Positions 24,752 to 33,061 of a DNA stretch of 64,000 nucleotides are shown here, in pieces. Source of the stretch: Maridesulfovibrio sp050916235 (lineage in GTDB: Bacteria; Desulfobacterota; Desulfovibrionia; Desulfovibrionales; Desulfovibrionaceae); contig NZ_CP104854.1 in NCBI RefSeq assembly GCF_050916235.1, positions 2,790,001 through 2,854,000 of the forward strand, written 5' to 3'. Numbering within the stretch: the stretch's first letter is position 1; each line of letters starts with the position of its first letter. Below the pieces are notes generated by a model, which saw nothing but the letters and a program-made list of their open reading frames with translations, was not told where the DNA came from and ran no database searches. Both the position numbers and the translations under genes were made by a program.

Positions 24752-26416
24752 TTAGTAGTAGAGAATATCTTCGGGGAGTATGAAATTATTCCAGTTGCCG
24801 CTGTAGCGGTTCACTTTTTCGAGCAGAAACATGGAGCGGTTGAACATTTCCTTGGCAAACGAATAGTTGAATTCGAATCTTGTGGAAGTGTAGAACGAAC
24901 GGGCCAGCGCCAGTGCCAGACGGGCCTGCCATGTTATGTCGCCGTGCTCGTTGGCGAATTCTTCTGCAAAGTGGTAGAAGCGGGTGATGACCGCATTGAT
25001 CTTGTTCCTGATGGGGCGGTCGAAGACCGGCATTCTGAATCCTGAAACCAGAAAGACCGATACATCCTGAATGTAGTCGAAGTCTCTTGAGCGATACAGA
25101 TCAATGAATCTGATCCTTTCATCGACGTTGGCATAGACTACGTTGTTACAGTTGAAATCCCCGTGAATGAATACCGAGAAAGGCGCAGGGATGGATTCCT
25201 CAATGGTCAGGCATTCCGTGATGAGTGCCTCAGTGGAAATAATATCCGTTCCGCCGAGTTGCCGTGCATTGCGGTTGAATTCCGGGTGCACCTGCAGGAC
25301 TCCGGACTGGCGGGACTTGAGCTGCTTCATGAATGTGGTCGTCAGGGGCCCCGGCTTCTTGGTGGAATTCCATATGTGGCGCAGGGTCTGCTCAAGGATG
25401 AACAGGGCGTTTTCAAGGTCAGCATCATCGGAGGTGAGGATCATTGTATCAAGGGTGCAGCCGGGCAGAAATTCAACCAGCATGGACCCCTTGTTTTCCT
25501 CGGGCATTTCGTGGAAGCCGAAAACTTCCGGAACCATGCCGGGAAAATTTTTGTTCCATGTCTGCAGGTTTTCTCGTTCCTGTCTGATTTTGTCCAGATT
25601 CCCTTCCTTGTAGATACTTCCCTGTGCTACCGGGGTGAGCGGTTCGGCCCTGCCGTTGGTTCCCTTGGCCTGAATGCGTCCTATGCGGCAGCCGGAACGG
25701 GAGCCCCATATTCCCTGAAAGTCGATGTCCGAAAAGGAACCGTCAAATCCGGAAACGCTGAGGGTCTGCTGCAGGGATTCGAACTGCTCGATCTTGATGC
25801 GTTCCCCGAGAATGGAAAAAATGATTGCCTCGCCCACATTGAGCAGGGAATCGCCGATTCTTTCAAGGTAGCGGAAAATGAACAGGATGGTCACGAGGTT
25901 GGGTATGTTCTTACCGCTGCCCATCTCTGCAAGGATGTGGTTGAAGTTGTCCTTGTACAGGGAGTCCAGACGATATTCCGATTTGCAGATGGCAAGCGCC
26001 ATGGGCATATCATCCTTTGAGAAGGCTTCTTCGATTATCGTGGTGGTTTCCTCGATAATGTCGAAGGCTTCCTCGCACTCGAAACGGTGTACGAATGACT
26101 TGTCTTCAAGATAGGCCATCTGGTTGACTATGTTGACGCAGTAGTCCCCGATGCGTTCAAGGTTTACGGATGAAACCTGAATTGCCCTGATCTTGTTGAG
26201 AAGATTCTTGTCCAGATCCTTGGAGCTGTTGATGCGCGAATAGCACTTGTTCTCAATGACGGTTTTCAGGTTGTCGATGTAGTCGTCCCGTGATGTGATC
26301 TTGCGGAACAGGGAACGGGAAGGGGACCTGACGAATTCCCGGGTGGCCTTGACCTGATTGAGTACTTCTATGATGAGAAACTTGAAGTTCTCATCCAGAC
26401 CTTCGAATGTAAGCAT
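24752..26416 (-). CDS. PhoU-domain / aminoglycoside-phosphotransferase-like fusion
   Basis: A 554-aa two-part protein. The first 220 residues are a helical PhoU domain with two LERIGD repeats (VNLERIGDYCVNIVNQ and RYLERIGDSLLNVGEA), known in phosphate signalling to bind metal clusters. After a linker comes an aminoglycoside phosphotransferase/choline-kinase-like domain, with the Brenner motif VFIHGDFNCNNVVY (about residue 417) and the metal segment FIDLYRSRDFDY. The catalytic Asp and Asn are present. The kinase substrate is unknown; antibiotic resistance is not implied by this context. Its ATG lies two bases after the stop of the amphi-Trp gene at 26419, which implies coupling. A fusion of these two domains is unusual and seems specific to GAK-type loci. 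Confidence 0.8.
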   Translation of the reverse strand: MLTFEGLDENFKFLIIEVLNQVKATREFVRSPSRSLFRKITSRDDYIDNLKTVIENKCYSRINSSKDLDKNLLNKIRAIQVSSVNLERIGDYCVNIVNQMAYLEDKSFVHRFECEEAFDIIEETTTIIEEAFSKDDMPMALAICKSEYRLDSLYKDNFNHILAEMGSGKNIPNLVTILFIFRYLERIGDSLLNVGEAIIFSILGERIKIEQFESLQQTLSVSGFDGSFSDIDFQGIWGSRSGCRIGRIQAKGTNGRAEPLTPVAQGSIYKEGNLDKIRQERENLQTWNKNFPGMVPEVFGFHEMPEENKGSMLVEFLPGCTLDTMILTSDDADLENALFILEQTLRHIWNSTKKPGPLTTTFMKQLKSRQSGVLQVHPEFNRNARQLGGTDIISTEALITECLTIEESIPAPFSVFIHGDFNCNNVVYANVDERIRFIDLYRSRDFDYIQDVSVFLVSGFRMPVFDRPIRNKINAVITRFYHFAEEFANEHGDITWQARLALALARSFYTSTRFEFNYSFAKEMFNRSMFLLEKVNRYSGNWNNFILPEDILYY

Positions 26417-26418
26417 GG

Positions 26419-26691
26419 TTATGAGTAGACGGTAAGAGTTTTGTTTTCGGGGTTATTCCCTTCGCAGGATTCTTTCCAGGCGATCTTGATGCTGATCTTG
26501 TTGGAGTCGGATTTCCTTTTGGCCTTGACCGAAAAGTTGAGCAGCCCCTTGGGAGTCAGTTCGATCTGGTCTCCGTTGGTGGAAAGGTTTATTGCGCCGG
26601 ATTCAAAACCATCAACCAGTGCCGACAGGAACTGGCGGATGGTCTCCGAATCCTGAAGAGACTCGAAGATGAATTTCTGTTCTACTGACAT
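26419..26691 (-). CDS. Amphi-Trp domain protein, first gene of central GAK unit
   Basis: A 90-aa protein almost wholly made of an amphi-Trp domain: EQKFIFESLQDSETIRQFLSAL, then amphipathic strands INLSTNGDQIELTPKG, LNFSVKAKRKSD and ISIKIAWKES with the conserved Trp. No signal peptide. GGAGAT lies six bases before ATG 26691. It begins the unit that runs through PhoU/kinase, ATP-grasp and HprK-like genes; terminator 26709-26737 separates it from the PHP gene upstream. It shares the domain with the gene at 21001 but lacks the charged tail. Its small size next to three ATP-using enzymes suggests a protein substrate or carrier, which is inference. Confidence 0.7.
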   Translation of the reverse strand: MSVEQKFIFESLQDSETIRQFLSALVDGFESGAINLSTNGDQIELTPKGLLNFSVKAKRKSDSNKISIKIAWKESCEGNNPENKTLTVYS

Positions 26692-26708
26692 GTCTGATCT
26701 CCATAAAA

Positions 26709-26737
26709 CCGGCGGCGGTGTTTTTCCGCCACCGGGG
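26709..26737 (-). terminator. Terminator after PHP-like gene
   Basis: CCGGTGGCGG, a seven-base loop and CCGCCGCCGG on the minus strand are followed by TTTTATGG. It divides the GAK cluster into an upstream and a central transcript. Confidence 0.7.
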
Positions 26738-26833
26738 TGCTTGTTAAGTCGATGTGTGGATGAGCTTTAACATTGCAGCAATGGAGTTGAGTTTCAGTTT
26801 GATGAAGATTTCATGACGAATGATTCCGCCGGA

Positions 26834-27976
26834 TTATCCGGCGAGTCGTTCTCGGTATTCGCTGATGACAGAATGACGGTCTATACCCGCAATGATCAGC
26901 TTCTTTCTGATATGGAGGTCGTCCCAGGCCGGTTGCAGGCCGATTTCGCGTCCTGCTTTGTCCGGGTCCTGGGTTTCCGGGGATTTGGTCTTCTCACTCA
27001 TGTGGCAGTCGTCACCCATGAAGATGAGCAGGTTGCGGCCTCCTGAAGGGCGGCTGGCGTTCTGTTCGTTGACGACGGAGATGAGGAAATCCGTATAACG
27101 CTGGGATTGCGGGTTCCAGACTTCAATTCCGTCCACATCGTATTTGGCGAGCAGGATGGGCCAGAATTCTTCCGGATGGGGAATGACCACGCATCCACCA
27201 AGGGCACGGGCCTCCTCAATGACTTCTGTTGCGCGGTAGAAGAATTTCAGGGAAAAATTCTGTTTTACAAGCTTTTTCACTTCTTTGAGATACGCCTGAA
27301 TACGGTTGATGAGATTATCTCCGTACTTGGGGCGCATGGCGTCGAAGTAGTTCTTGACCAGCTTGTTCTTTATTGCTTCCTGCGAAACATTGGACCATTC
27401 CTCGTCCAGTATGGTCTGCAGTTTGGTGACGTATACCCGGACCATTTCCACGAGATCCTCGTCCGCCCCTGTTTCGCGTGCGGCGATGGCTATGCGGTCT
27501 TCCATGGGCGTGGTGATGGTGTCCATGTACTCGAACAGCTGTGAGGACCTGTATTTAAAGGTATGGGCCAGCATGGATTTGAGCACTCCGGCATCCTTGA
27601 CCCTGTCGTTTTCAAAATGGAGCAGAAGCTGGACCTTCTGGTTGAATCCACTGGCATAGCAGTCCACTTCCACGCCGGTATAATTCCCGTAGCTCATAAG
27701 CACGTTGTGCTGGGTGGGGATCATCATCCTTTCCCTGGCGTTGGGGAACATTGCGTCCACCCTCCGGGTAATGAGATCAAGGGGGACAAATTCCGGATGC
27801 CAGTGCAGGGCCAGCAGGTTCTCCTGCCGGGGATAGATCTTGGAAGGGGTAATGACCTGCTCGATCTGCCAGTCTGCCAGTTCGGTGGATATCACCTCAT
27901 GAAATCTCCGGCGGTCCTCGTCGGTTATTTCAGGTGAGACTTTGACTGCCTGAGGGCAGCTTGCTTGGGTATTCAT
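26834..27976 (-). CDS. PHP-like metal-dependent hydrolase in GAK cluster
   Basis: A protein of about 380 aa that looks like a polymerase-and-histidinol-phosphatase (PHP) superfamily member. Candidate metal ligands are HWHPE (about residue 56), GVEVDCYA, CVVIPHPEEFWP, YDVDGIEVWNPQSQRY and LIFMGDDCHMSEK; the His/Glu/Asp spacing fits a TIM-barrel metal site. A helical insert lies between about 190 and 250. The activity is unknown, but PHP enzymes hydrolyse phosphate esters, which would suit a pathway with several phosphotransferases. AGGA lies eight bases before ATG 27976; ATG 27982 is two bases after it and less likely. It follows the XXXCH gene by about 45 bases. Confidence 0.65.
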   Translation of the reverse strand: MNTQASCPQAVKVSPEITDEDRRRFHEVISTELADWQIEQVITPSKIYPRQENLLALHWHPEFVPLDLITRRVDAMFPNARERMMIPTQHNVLMSYGNYTGVEVDCYASGFNQKVQLLLHFENDRVKDAGVLKSMLAHTFKYRSSQLFEYMDTITTPMEDRIAIAARETGADEDLVEMVRVYVTKLQTILDEEWSNVSQEAIKNKLVKNYFDAMRPKYGDNLINRIQAYLKEVKKLVKQNFSLKFFYRATEVIEEARALGGCVVIPHPEEFWPILLAKYDVDGIEVWNPQSQRYTDFLISVVNEQNASRPSGGRNLLIFMGDDCHMSEKTKSPETQDPDKAGREIGLQPAWDDLHIRKKLIIAGIDRHSVISEYRERLAG

Positions 27977-28024
27977 GCTCATAGTCCTGTCTGTTCTTAG
28001 GCGAACGGTTAACGCTACGTCATT

Positions 28025-28579
28025 TCAATCATATTTGGCGTGGCAATTGGTCTTGATGTGGTTCAGTTCATCGCAGGCCGCATGTGCCTGTTCAATGCTG
28101 CCGGATTCGAATGCCGACTGGAACCGATCACATGCAGCTAGGTATTCTGCGAAATATTCATCGCCGTACCCTTTGCCGGTGTATGTGGTCATCAGCCTGG
28201 AGTCGGCAATGAATTCCTCCACAACTTCGGCAGGGGGCATTTCCCCTGCGTGGAGGGTCTTGAAAATTATCTTGAAGGATGCACGCATGCGTTTCTTCAA
28301 CTGGCTGAATTTGGGCATGCCCGAGACTTCAATGGTCTCCTGTCCTTCTGCGGCTGGAGTTTCCTCCACGACATCCTTTGAAGGCTTGGCCTTGATCTTG
28401 ATGACAGTATGGCCCTGCTCGGTTCGGATATTTATCTTGAGCTTCTCAAATCCTTCAATGGCGGCAAGGTAGGCGTTATCGTCAGATGTGCCGTTTTCAA
28501 TTGCCGAAGCCATTTTGCGGAAAAAATCCGGAAGTTCTTCGGCGTTCATGATTTTTTCTATTTTGCTTCCTTTGCCCAT
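28025..28579 (-). CDS. GAK-system XXXCH protein
   Basis: A 184-aa soluble, mostly helical protein that ends in the XXXCH pattern: FESGSIEQAHAACDELNHIK, then TNCHAKYD. The name comes from an incomplete CxxCH c-type heme motif with only the second cysteine and the histidine. The N-terminal half (about 1-70) has an amphi-Trp-like run, KINIRTEQGHTVIKIKAKPS, without the conserved Trp. Around residue 85-105 is a Lys/Met-rich segment (FSQLKKRMRASFKIIF). AGGAGG precedes ATG 28579 at good spacing. It is the first gene of the cluster in transcription order and marks the locus as GAK. Heme binding is not shown. Confidence 0.75.
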   Translation of the reverse strand: MGKGSKIEKIMNAEELPDFFRKMASAIENGTSDDNAYLAAIEGFEKLKINIRTEQGHTVIKIKAKPSKDVVEETPAAEGQETIEVSGMPKFSQLKKRMRASFKIIFKTLHAGEMPPAEVVEEFIADSRLMTTYTGKGYGDEYFAEYLAACDRFQSAFESGSIEQAHAACDELNHIKTNCHAKYD

Positions 28580-28936
28580 GGCATGGCCTCCTGATCACTG
28601 AGTAAAGTCTGCGGCTGGTTTATCTCAGCCGATTGTACATCGTTTCAGTATGTAGCTGATATGCCGAGCACAACTGTTGCGGAACTGTTACAATATGGCA
28701 ACCGAAAGGTGGCAATAGTCTTTTGCTGCAACGTTTCCTGACTGCAGGTTGAATAGCGGTCCAGTCTGAAGATTATACCCAAGAAGGGTGGCTTGGCTAG
28801 TACTTGTTTCCGGCCGGATTTTCTTCCCTTTGCGTCCCTTGCCGCAATGCAGCTGCATGATGTTTTACGGTGGAAATATAAACAGCCCGGAGGTCAGGAC
28901 TTCCGGGCTGTTGGTTGATGCAATGAAATATGGCGT
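28580..28936. other. Intergenic region upstream of the GAK cluster
   Basis: No gene is visible in 357 bases. It should hold the promoter of the XXXCH-PHP unit (minus strand) and contains the terminator of the HD-domain gene (28881-28914). GTTGC/GCAAC-like words occur near 28675-28700 but form no clear palindrome. Confidence 0.5.
28881..28914 (-). terminator. Terminator after HD-domain gene
   Basis: AACAGCCCGGA and TCCGGGCTGTT form an 11-bp stem around the bases between them. It lies downstream of the minus-strand gene ending at 28937. Confidence 0.75.
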
Positions 28937-29467
28937 TTATTCTTCGGCAATAGCAAGTTCTTCGAGGTTCTTGCCGGTTTCCTGCTCTATGGATGTCTTG
29001 ATGCGCATGGCAACGACCTTGCGTCTTTCAAGGTCGGCAACAGCTTCGGGATTGTCCCGGCGGGCTTCTATCTTGTGGTCGTACATGTAGACCACAGTGA
29101 CCATCTGGTCGCCCTTGACCAGTTTGTCAGCAATAAAGACTATTTCCTTTTCCGTGACAGGACGGTCTCCGGAATATTCAAGATCGTTATGTGCTTCGAC
29201 TATTTCGGCAACCTTTTCAAATCCATGTCCGCGCAGGATTTCAGCCCCGGCCCTTGCATGATCCGGCTGTCCTTTGGCAATGTCGTGCAGCAGTGCCGCA
29301 GCGGTAATCAGGGCCATATTAGGACCGCGGTCTCGCAGCCATTTCAGGTCGCGCCCGATACGCCGGGCCACGTCGCGGACCATTCGGCAGTGAATTACGG
29401 TCGCCTCCGGGGTCTTGTGGGTGGCGAGGAGCTGTTCGCACTGGTCCGGGGTAGGGATGGTGGACAT
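28937..29467 (-). CDS. HD-domain phosphohydrolase-like protein
   Basis: A 176-aa HD-superfamily protein. Metal ligands visible: H26 (ATVIHCRMV), H61-D62 (ALLHDIAKG), and further H/D in IVEAHNDLEY and FIADKLVKG. Family members hydrolyse phosphates from nucleotides or tRNA ends; the substrate is unknown. Its position next to the GAK cluster is on the same strand but separated by 357 bases and a terminator, so it is probably a separate unit. Small HD proteins of this type are often found near molybdenum-cofactor or xanthine metabolism genes in this group, but no such genes are adjacent. AAGGATAT-like sequence precedes ATG 29467. Confidence 0.8.
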   Translation of the reverse strand: MSTIPTPDQCEQLLATHKTPEATVIHCRMVRDVARRIGRDLKWLRDRGPNMALITAAALLHDIAKGQPDHARAGAEILRGHGFEKVAEIVEAHNDLEYSGDRPVTEKEIVFIADKLVKGDQMVTVVYMYDHKIEARRDNPEAVADLERRKVVAMRIKTSIEQETGKNLEELAIAEE

Positions 29468-29599
29468 TGGTATATCCTTCTGCTGTATGTTGATTATTTG
29501 AACGTTGACGAGAAAAAGATTCGTGAATGTTGTTCTAAGTTGAACTTGCTTTAATATGTGTTATTAAGTAGATATTGGCATATATTGCGAATAACCTAG

Positions 29600-31405
29600 A
29601 TGGGGTCTATGCTTAAATCAGAACGTTTCACAAGCCGCGGTAATGAACTAGGTTCAGCTATCCAATATTCATTTTTAATGAATTCATGGAAAAATATTAG
29701 GTCTGATTTGCGACAATATCCCTATAGAGACCTACATGACTATTATGATTTTCATGTACATAAAAGAAACAAAATCCAGGCGTTAGTGGAACAAATCCTT
29801 GATGGTAGATACCAGCCCTCATTTCCCATTAGGTTAAGAGCCGAAAAATCAAAAGGGTTGGCTAGGCATATAATTGTTCCTTGTCCAGAAGACTCTTTGG
29901 TTCTTGAGGTTGTCTGTCAAGCATTAATTAAAAGAATCGTTCTTCCAGAAACAAAATCTTTTTTTAGCCGTAAGCATGGGGGTGCTCCATCTATTGAAAA
30001 TGTTGATCCAAAAGATACTCATTATTTTTGGTGGGAGCTATGGCCTGAATTTCAGCGTAAAATTTTTGGCTTTGTGTCTGAGAACAGTTATGTAGTTGTT
30101 ACAGATGTTGCAAATTATTATGATGGTATAGATTTTGTTAAATTACGAAATTATATTTCTGGGCTAAGCAATATCCCGGAGCCTATTTTAGATTTTATTT
30201 TTTTTGTTATTGAAAAATTTACTTGGCGCCCAGATTATCTCCCATATTCTGGGCGAGGATTACCTCAGATGGATATGGATGCGCCAAGGTTTTTAGCACA
30301 TGTATTCTTATTGGAAATAGATACATACCTACAAAGAACCGTGGGTAATAATTATGTGAGGTGGATGGATGATATAGATTTTGGGTGTGATTCAAAGACT
30401 GAGGCTAAAGAAATTTTAAGAACGATAGATGAAATTTTACTTACGAATGGATTACATCTAAATTCATCAAAAACAAAAATTTTAACAAAATTAGAAGCTA
30501 AAAACCATTTTAATATAGAAGAAAACTGGTTCTTGAATGTGTTCACTAAGCGGCTGGATAGGCTCATTCACTCAAAACTGCCGTATGAGAGAGAAATAAA
30601 GCAACTAACAGAGAGATATTTGAAATTTTACAATGGGAACCGGACAGGTAGTTGGGAAAAAGTTATCAAGAGGTATTTTTCATTGGCGACAAAAGCCAAT
30701 ACGCAATCATTGGATTATGATTTAAATATAATCTTAGAGGATATTCCAAGCTGTAGAAAGAATGTTTGCCAGTATCTAAAAAGGACTGGTTGGACTTTTG
30801 AACGTGAGCAGCTGGTAAAAAGTTTTGTTTTAAATTGTGTTGATGATATAAGTGTTTTTTATGGGGTGCGTATTCTTTTAGAGTGGAGAAGTTCGTTCAT
30901 GTTCTCCTATTCGCGGCGTATGGTCACATTAGCGGAGAATCTTTTCGAGAAGCATGGAACTGAAACGGCGTTTATTAATGCGTTGTGGTTACAAGGAAAA
31001 TACGCATCTTCTAAAGAGCTGAGTTCATTTATTCAAAAGACATATTTATTCTGGTCTAGGAAAGATTATTTAGCTCGGCAGGTAGTTGCGACGTTTCCGC
31101 GGCTAAATAAAAAAGTTAGAGCCTCTGTAAAAGGTATAATAAGATCATTTGGATTGCTAAGTGCTCAATCTGTATTAAGTAATTTTGAATTTATTGCAGA
31201 TAAGGGACAATTTAAAACTGTGTTTCCTTATGTTAAGCAGGCAAATAAAGATGGTCATTACCCTTTATGGAAGGCTTTTATAGCACTTTCATTATTTGAA
31301 GGGACATATACTCTTACCCAAAAGACGTATGTTTTGAACGAGCTGATAAGTTTGACTAAAAATGACATTATATCATTTTGGTTTAAGAAGATAAATTTGT
31401 CTTGA
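29600..31405 (+). CDS. Reverse transcriptase, UG/Abi (defence-type) candidate
   Basis: A 601-aa protein with an N-terminal reverse-transcriptase domain (about 40-300) and a helical C-terminal half (about 320-600). RT blocks in order: LRAEKSKGLARHIIVPCPEDSLVLEVV (blocks 0-2, broken here at motif level), VVVTDVANYYDGIDF (catalytic D169), GRGLPQMDMDAPRFLAHVF (block 4), YVRWMDDIDFG (D257 and D258; Trp255 stands for the usual Tyr of YxDD) and LHLNSSKTKIL. There is no maturase, endonuclease or retron-type X/Y domain. The layout matches unknown-group/abortive-infection RTs that act in phage defence with a C-terminal alpha-repeat. The gene is far richer in A/T than its neighbours and stands alone between minus-strand genes. 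ATG 29609 is an alternative start; neither has a good ribosome site. Confidence 0.8.
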   Translation: MGSMLKSERFTSRGNELGSAIQYSFLMNSWKNIRSDLRQYPYRDLHDYYDFHVHKRNKIQALVEQILDGRYQPSFPIRLRAEKSKGLARHIIVPCPEDSLVLEVVCQALIKRIVLPETKSFFSRKHGGAPSIENVDPKDTHYFWWELWPEFQRKIFGFVSENSYVVVTDVANYYDGIDFVKLRNYISGLSNIPEPILDFIFFVIEKFTWRPDYLPYSGRGLPQMDMDAPRFLAHVFLLEIDTYLQRTVGNNYVRWMDDIDFGCDSKTEAKEILRTIDEILLTNGLHLNSSKTKILTKLEAKNHFNIEENWFLNVFTKRLDRLIHSKLPYEREIKQLTERYLKFYNGNRTGSWEKVIKRYFSLATKANTQSLDYDLNIILEDIPSCRKNVCQYLKRTGWTFEREQLVKSFVLNCVDDISVFYGVRILLEWRSSFMFSYSRRMVTLAENLFEKHGTETAFINALWLQGKYASSKELSSFIQKTYLFWSRKDYLARQVVATFPRLNKKVRASVKGIIRSFGLLSAQSVLSNFEFIADKGQFKTVFPYVKQANKDGHYPLWKAFIALSLFEGTYTLTQKTYVLNELISLTKNDIISFWFKKINLS

Positions 31406-31420
31406 ATATTAAGTTTTGCA

Positions 31421-32356
31421 TTATTTTACTATTTCGATTGAATTCTCTCCAACGTCTAATTCTGAATTTTTCCCTCCAACCCGTCCCTTATAAAAATCAA
31501 TAAAATTCTGCACCAGCGGGGTCATCCGTTCCGGATTCCAGATCATGCCTATCTCGAACGGGTGCAATTCGATTTCAAGTTGCTTCAGAGCAATTCCGTC
31601 CGGAATGGTTCCGATTGAATCGGTATTGATGACTGTCCAGCCCAGCCCGGCAGCAACGAAGACGTTTCCCGTATGCTTGCGCTCGTATTTCATACCTATT
31701 TTCAACTCAAGGTCAGCCGCGCCGAATATTTTCTGCATCTCCTTAACGCGCATACGGCAATAAGAGTCCGTGCTGCATATGTAGGGCAGTTCAGAAAGGT
31801 CTTTCAGGGTCAGCACATCCTTTTCGGCAAGGGGGTGGCTGGCCGGTATTGCTGCGCAGGTGGTGGAACGGTGAACAACCATGCTTTCAAGGCCCAAGAG
31901 GTCGAGCAGCTTCATGGTTACGAAGCCTACATGGCGGGTTCCTTCCTTTACTGCATTGATCTGGTGATAGGTGTTCTCATCGTACAGGCTTACGTCAACT
32001 TCGGGATACTCCCTGATGAAGTCCCCGACTATGCCGGGAAAGGCCGATGATAGTGCGAGGTAGATAAAACTGACGTGCAGTTTTCCGGCCCTGCCGTCTC
32101 CCATGGCCTGAAGTCTTGTTCTGGCCCTGTCCATGATCGACAGTATTTCCCTTGCTTCCTTGAGCAGATAACGGCCTTCCGCAGTCAGTTCCACTTTGCG
32201 GTTGGTGCGTTTAAATAGCGTCACCCCCAGATCTTCCTCCATGCTCTGAATCTGCCGGCTGAGCGGAGGCTGCTGGATGTGCAGTTTTTCAGCAGCGTTG
32301 CCGAAGTGGAGTTCTTCGGCAAGAGTCTTGAAGTAACGCAATTGGCGCAATCTCAT
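31421..32356 (-). CDS. LysR-family transcriptional regulator
   Basis: A 311-aa LysR protein. The N-terminal helix-turn-helix reads MRLRQLRYFKTLAEELHFGNAAEKLHIQ, with QPPLSRQIQSMEEDLGVTLF as the recognition part (both split here by the full sequence). The effector domain runs from about 90 to 295. It is of the same general branch as the LysR at 9807. AAGG precedes ATG 32356. It is divergent from the small exported protein at 32454, with 97 bases between starts, so it may control that gene. Its stop lies 15 bases from the end of the reverse-transcriptase gene. Confidence 0.85.
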   Translation of the reverse strand: MRLRQLRYFKTLAEELHFGNAAEKLHIQQPPLSRQIQSMEEDLGVTLFKRTNRKVELTAEGRYLLKEAREILSIMDRARTRLQAMGDGRAGKLHVSFIYLALSSAFPGIVGDFIREYPEVDVSLYDENTYHQINAVKEGTRHVGFVTMKLLDLLGLESMVVHRSTTCAAIPASHPLAEKDVLTLKDLSELPYICSTDSYCRMRVKEMQKIFGAADLELKIGMKYERKHTGNVFVAAGLGWTVINTDSIGTIPDGIALKQLEIELHPFEIGMIWNPERMTPLVQNFIDFYKGRVGGKNSELDVGENSIEIVK

Positions 32357-32453
32357 AATGATACCTTTTTGATCTTAATATTCTGTAAAATGGTATTGGA
32401 TTTGTATTATATGCTGTCGTAATCAAAATCAAACAAAAAAGGAGGTACAGCAT

Positions 32454-32894
32454 ATGTACGGATTGTATTTTTCAGGGTTTGCGAGTCTTAGGGCAACGAT
32501 GGTGATTCTGCTGCTGACCGGGTGTATTATGGTTTGCGCTGAACCTGTTTCAGCTGCCATGCTGGTGGCACAGGGGAAACGAAATCACTACGTTGCCAAT
32601 CAGGAAGAGGGAACTGTCTTTGCGGTATACGGAAATGGCGAGTGGGTGCGCTTTGCCGACGGGTTCGGCCACATCAGCGGACTTTGCGTGTGTCCTGACG
32701 GGACGGTGTGTGTCCTTTCCAGCTCACAGAGAAGGTTGTATCGTATAGACGCAGACGGCAAAGTGCGTAAAGCAACAAAGCTCGGAATCATCCCGCAGGC
32801 CATTTATGCGGACAGGGACGGCGAAATATATTTTGTGCAGCGCAACGGAGTGGTTACCGGAGTCATCGGCAAAGACGGGCCCGTTCAGCCGTAA
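32454..32894 (+). CDS. Exported beta-propeller-like repeat protein, 146 aa
   Basis: A small exported protein with a signal peptide (about residues 1-36, ending VSAA). The rest looks like two or three NHL/SMP-30-type propeller blades: HYVANQEEGTVFAVYGNGEW, GLCVCPDGTVCVLSSSQRRLYRIDADG and IYADRDGEIYFVQRNGV show the D/G-x-I/V-Y/F pattern. Too short for a full propeller, it could be a fragment or an oligomer-forming protein. AAGGAGGT before ATG 32454 is an ideal ribosome site. A strong terminator follows (32940-32976). It is divergent from a LysR regulator, its probable controller. Confidence 0.6.
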   Translation: MYGLYFSGFASLRATMVILLLTGCIMVCAEPVSAAMLVAQGKRNHYVANQEEGTVFAVYGNGEWVRFADGFGHISGLCVCPDGTVCVLSSSQRRLYRIDADGKVRKATKLGIIPQAIYADRDGEIYFVQRNGVVTGVIGKDGPVQP

Positions 32895-32939
32895 GCAATG
32901 AAATTTAGGGCGGAAATGAATTGAAAGAAACTGAGCAAC

Positions 32940-32976
32940 AAAAAAGGATTGAATCTGGCGATTCAATCCTTTTTTA
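32940..32976. terminator. Bidirectional terminator
   Basis: AAAAAGGATTGAATC and GATTCAATCCTTTTTT flank a four-base loop: a perfect stem with A- and T-runs. It ends the gene at 32454 and, on the minus strand, the tRNA block ending at 32984. Confidence 0.9.
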
Positions 32977-32983
32977 TGAAAAG

Positions 32984-33061
32984 TGGCGTCCCCAGGGGGA
33001 TTTGAACCCCCGTCGCCGGCGTGAAAGGCCGGTGTCCTGGGCCAGGCTAGACGATGGGGAC
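32984..33061 (-). tRNA. tRNA-Glu(TTC), block 2, second Glu
   Basis: Read on the minus strand: acceptor GTCCCCA, D-arm, anticodon stem CCGGC with loop CTTTCAC (anticodon TTC), T-arm GGGGGTTCAAATCCCCC and encoded CCA. It is the last of three tRNAs in the promoter-distal block and lies just before terminator 32940-32976. Confidence 0.95.

Noticed and set aside
28700..28725. Possible sigma-54 promoter (TGGCA and TTGC words)
   Set aside because: The distance between GG and GC is 14 bases instead of 12 and the orientation does not point to a gene start.
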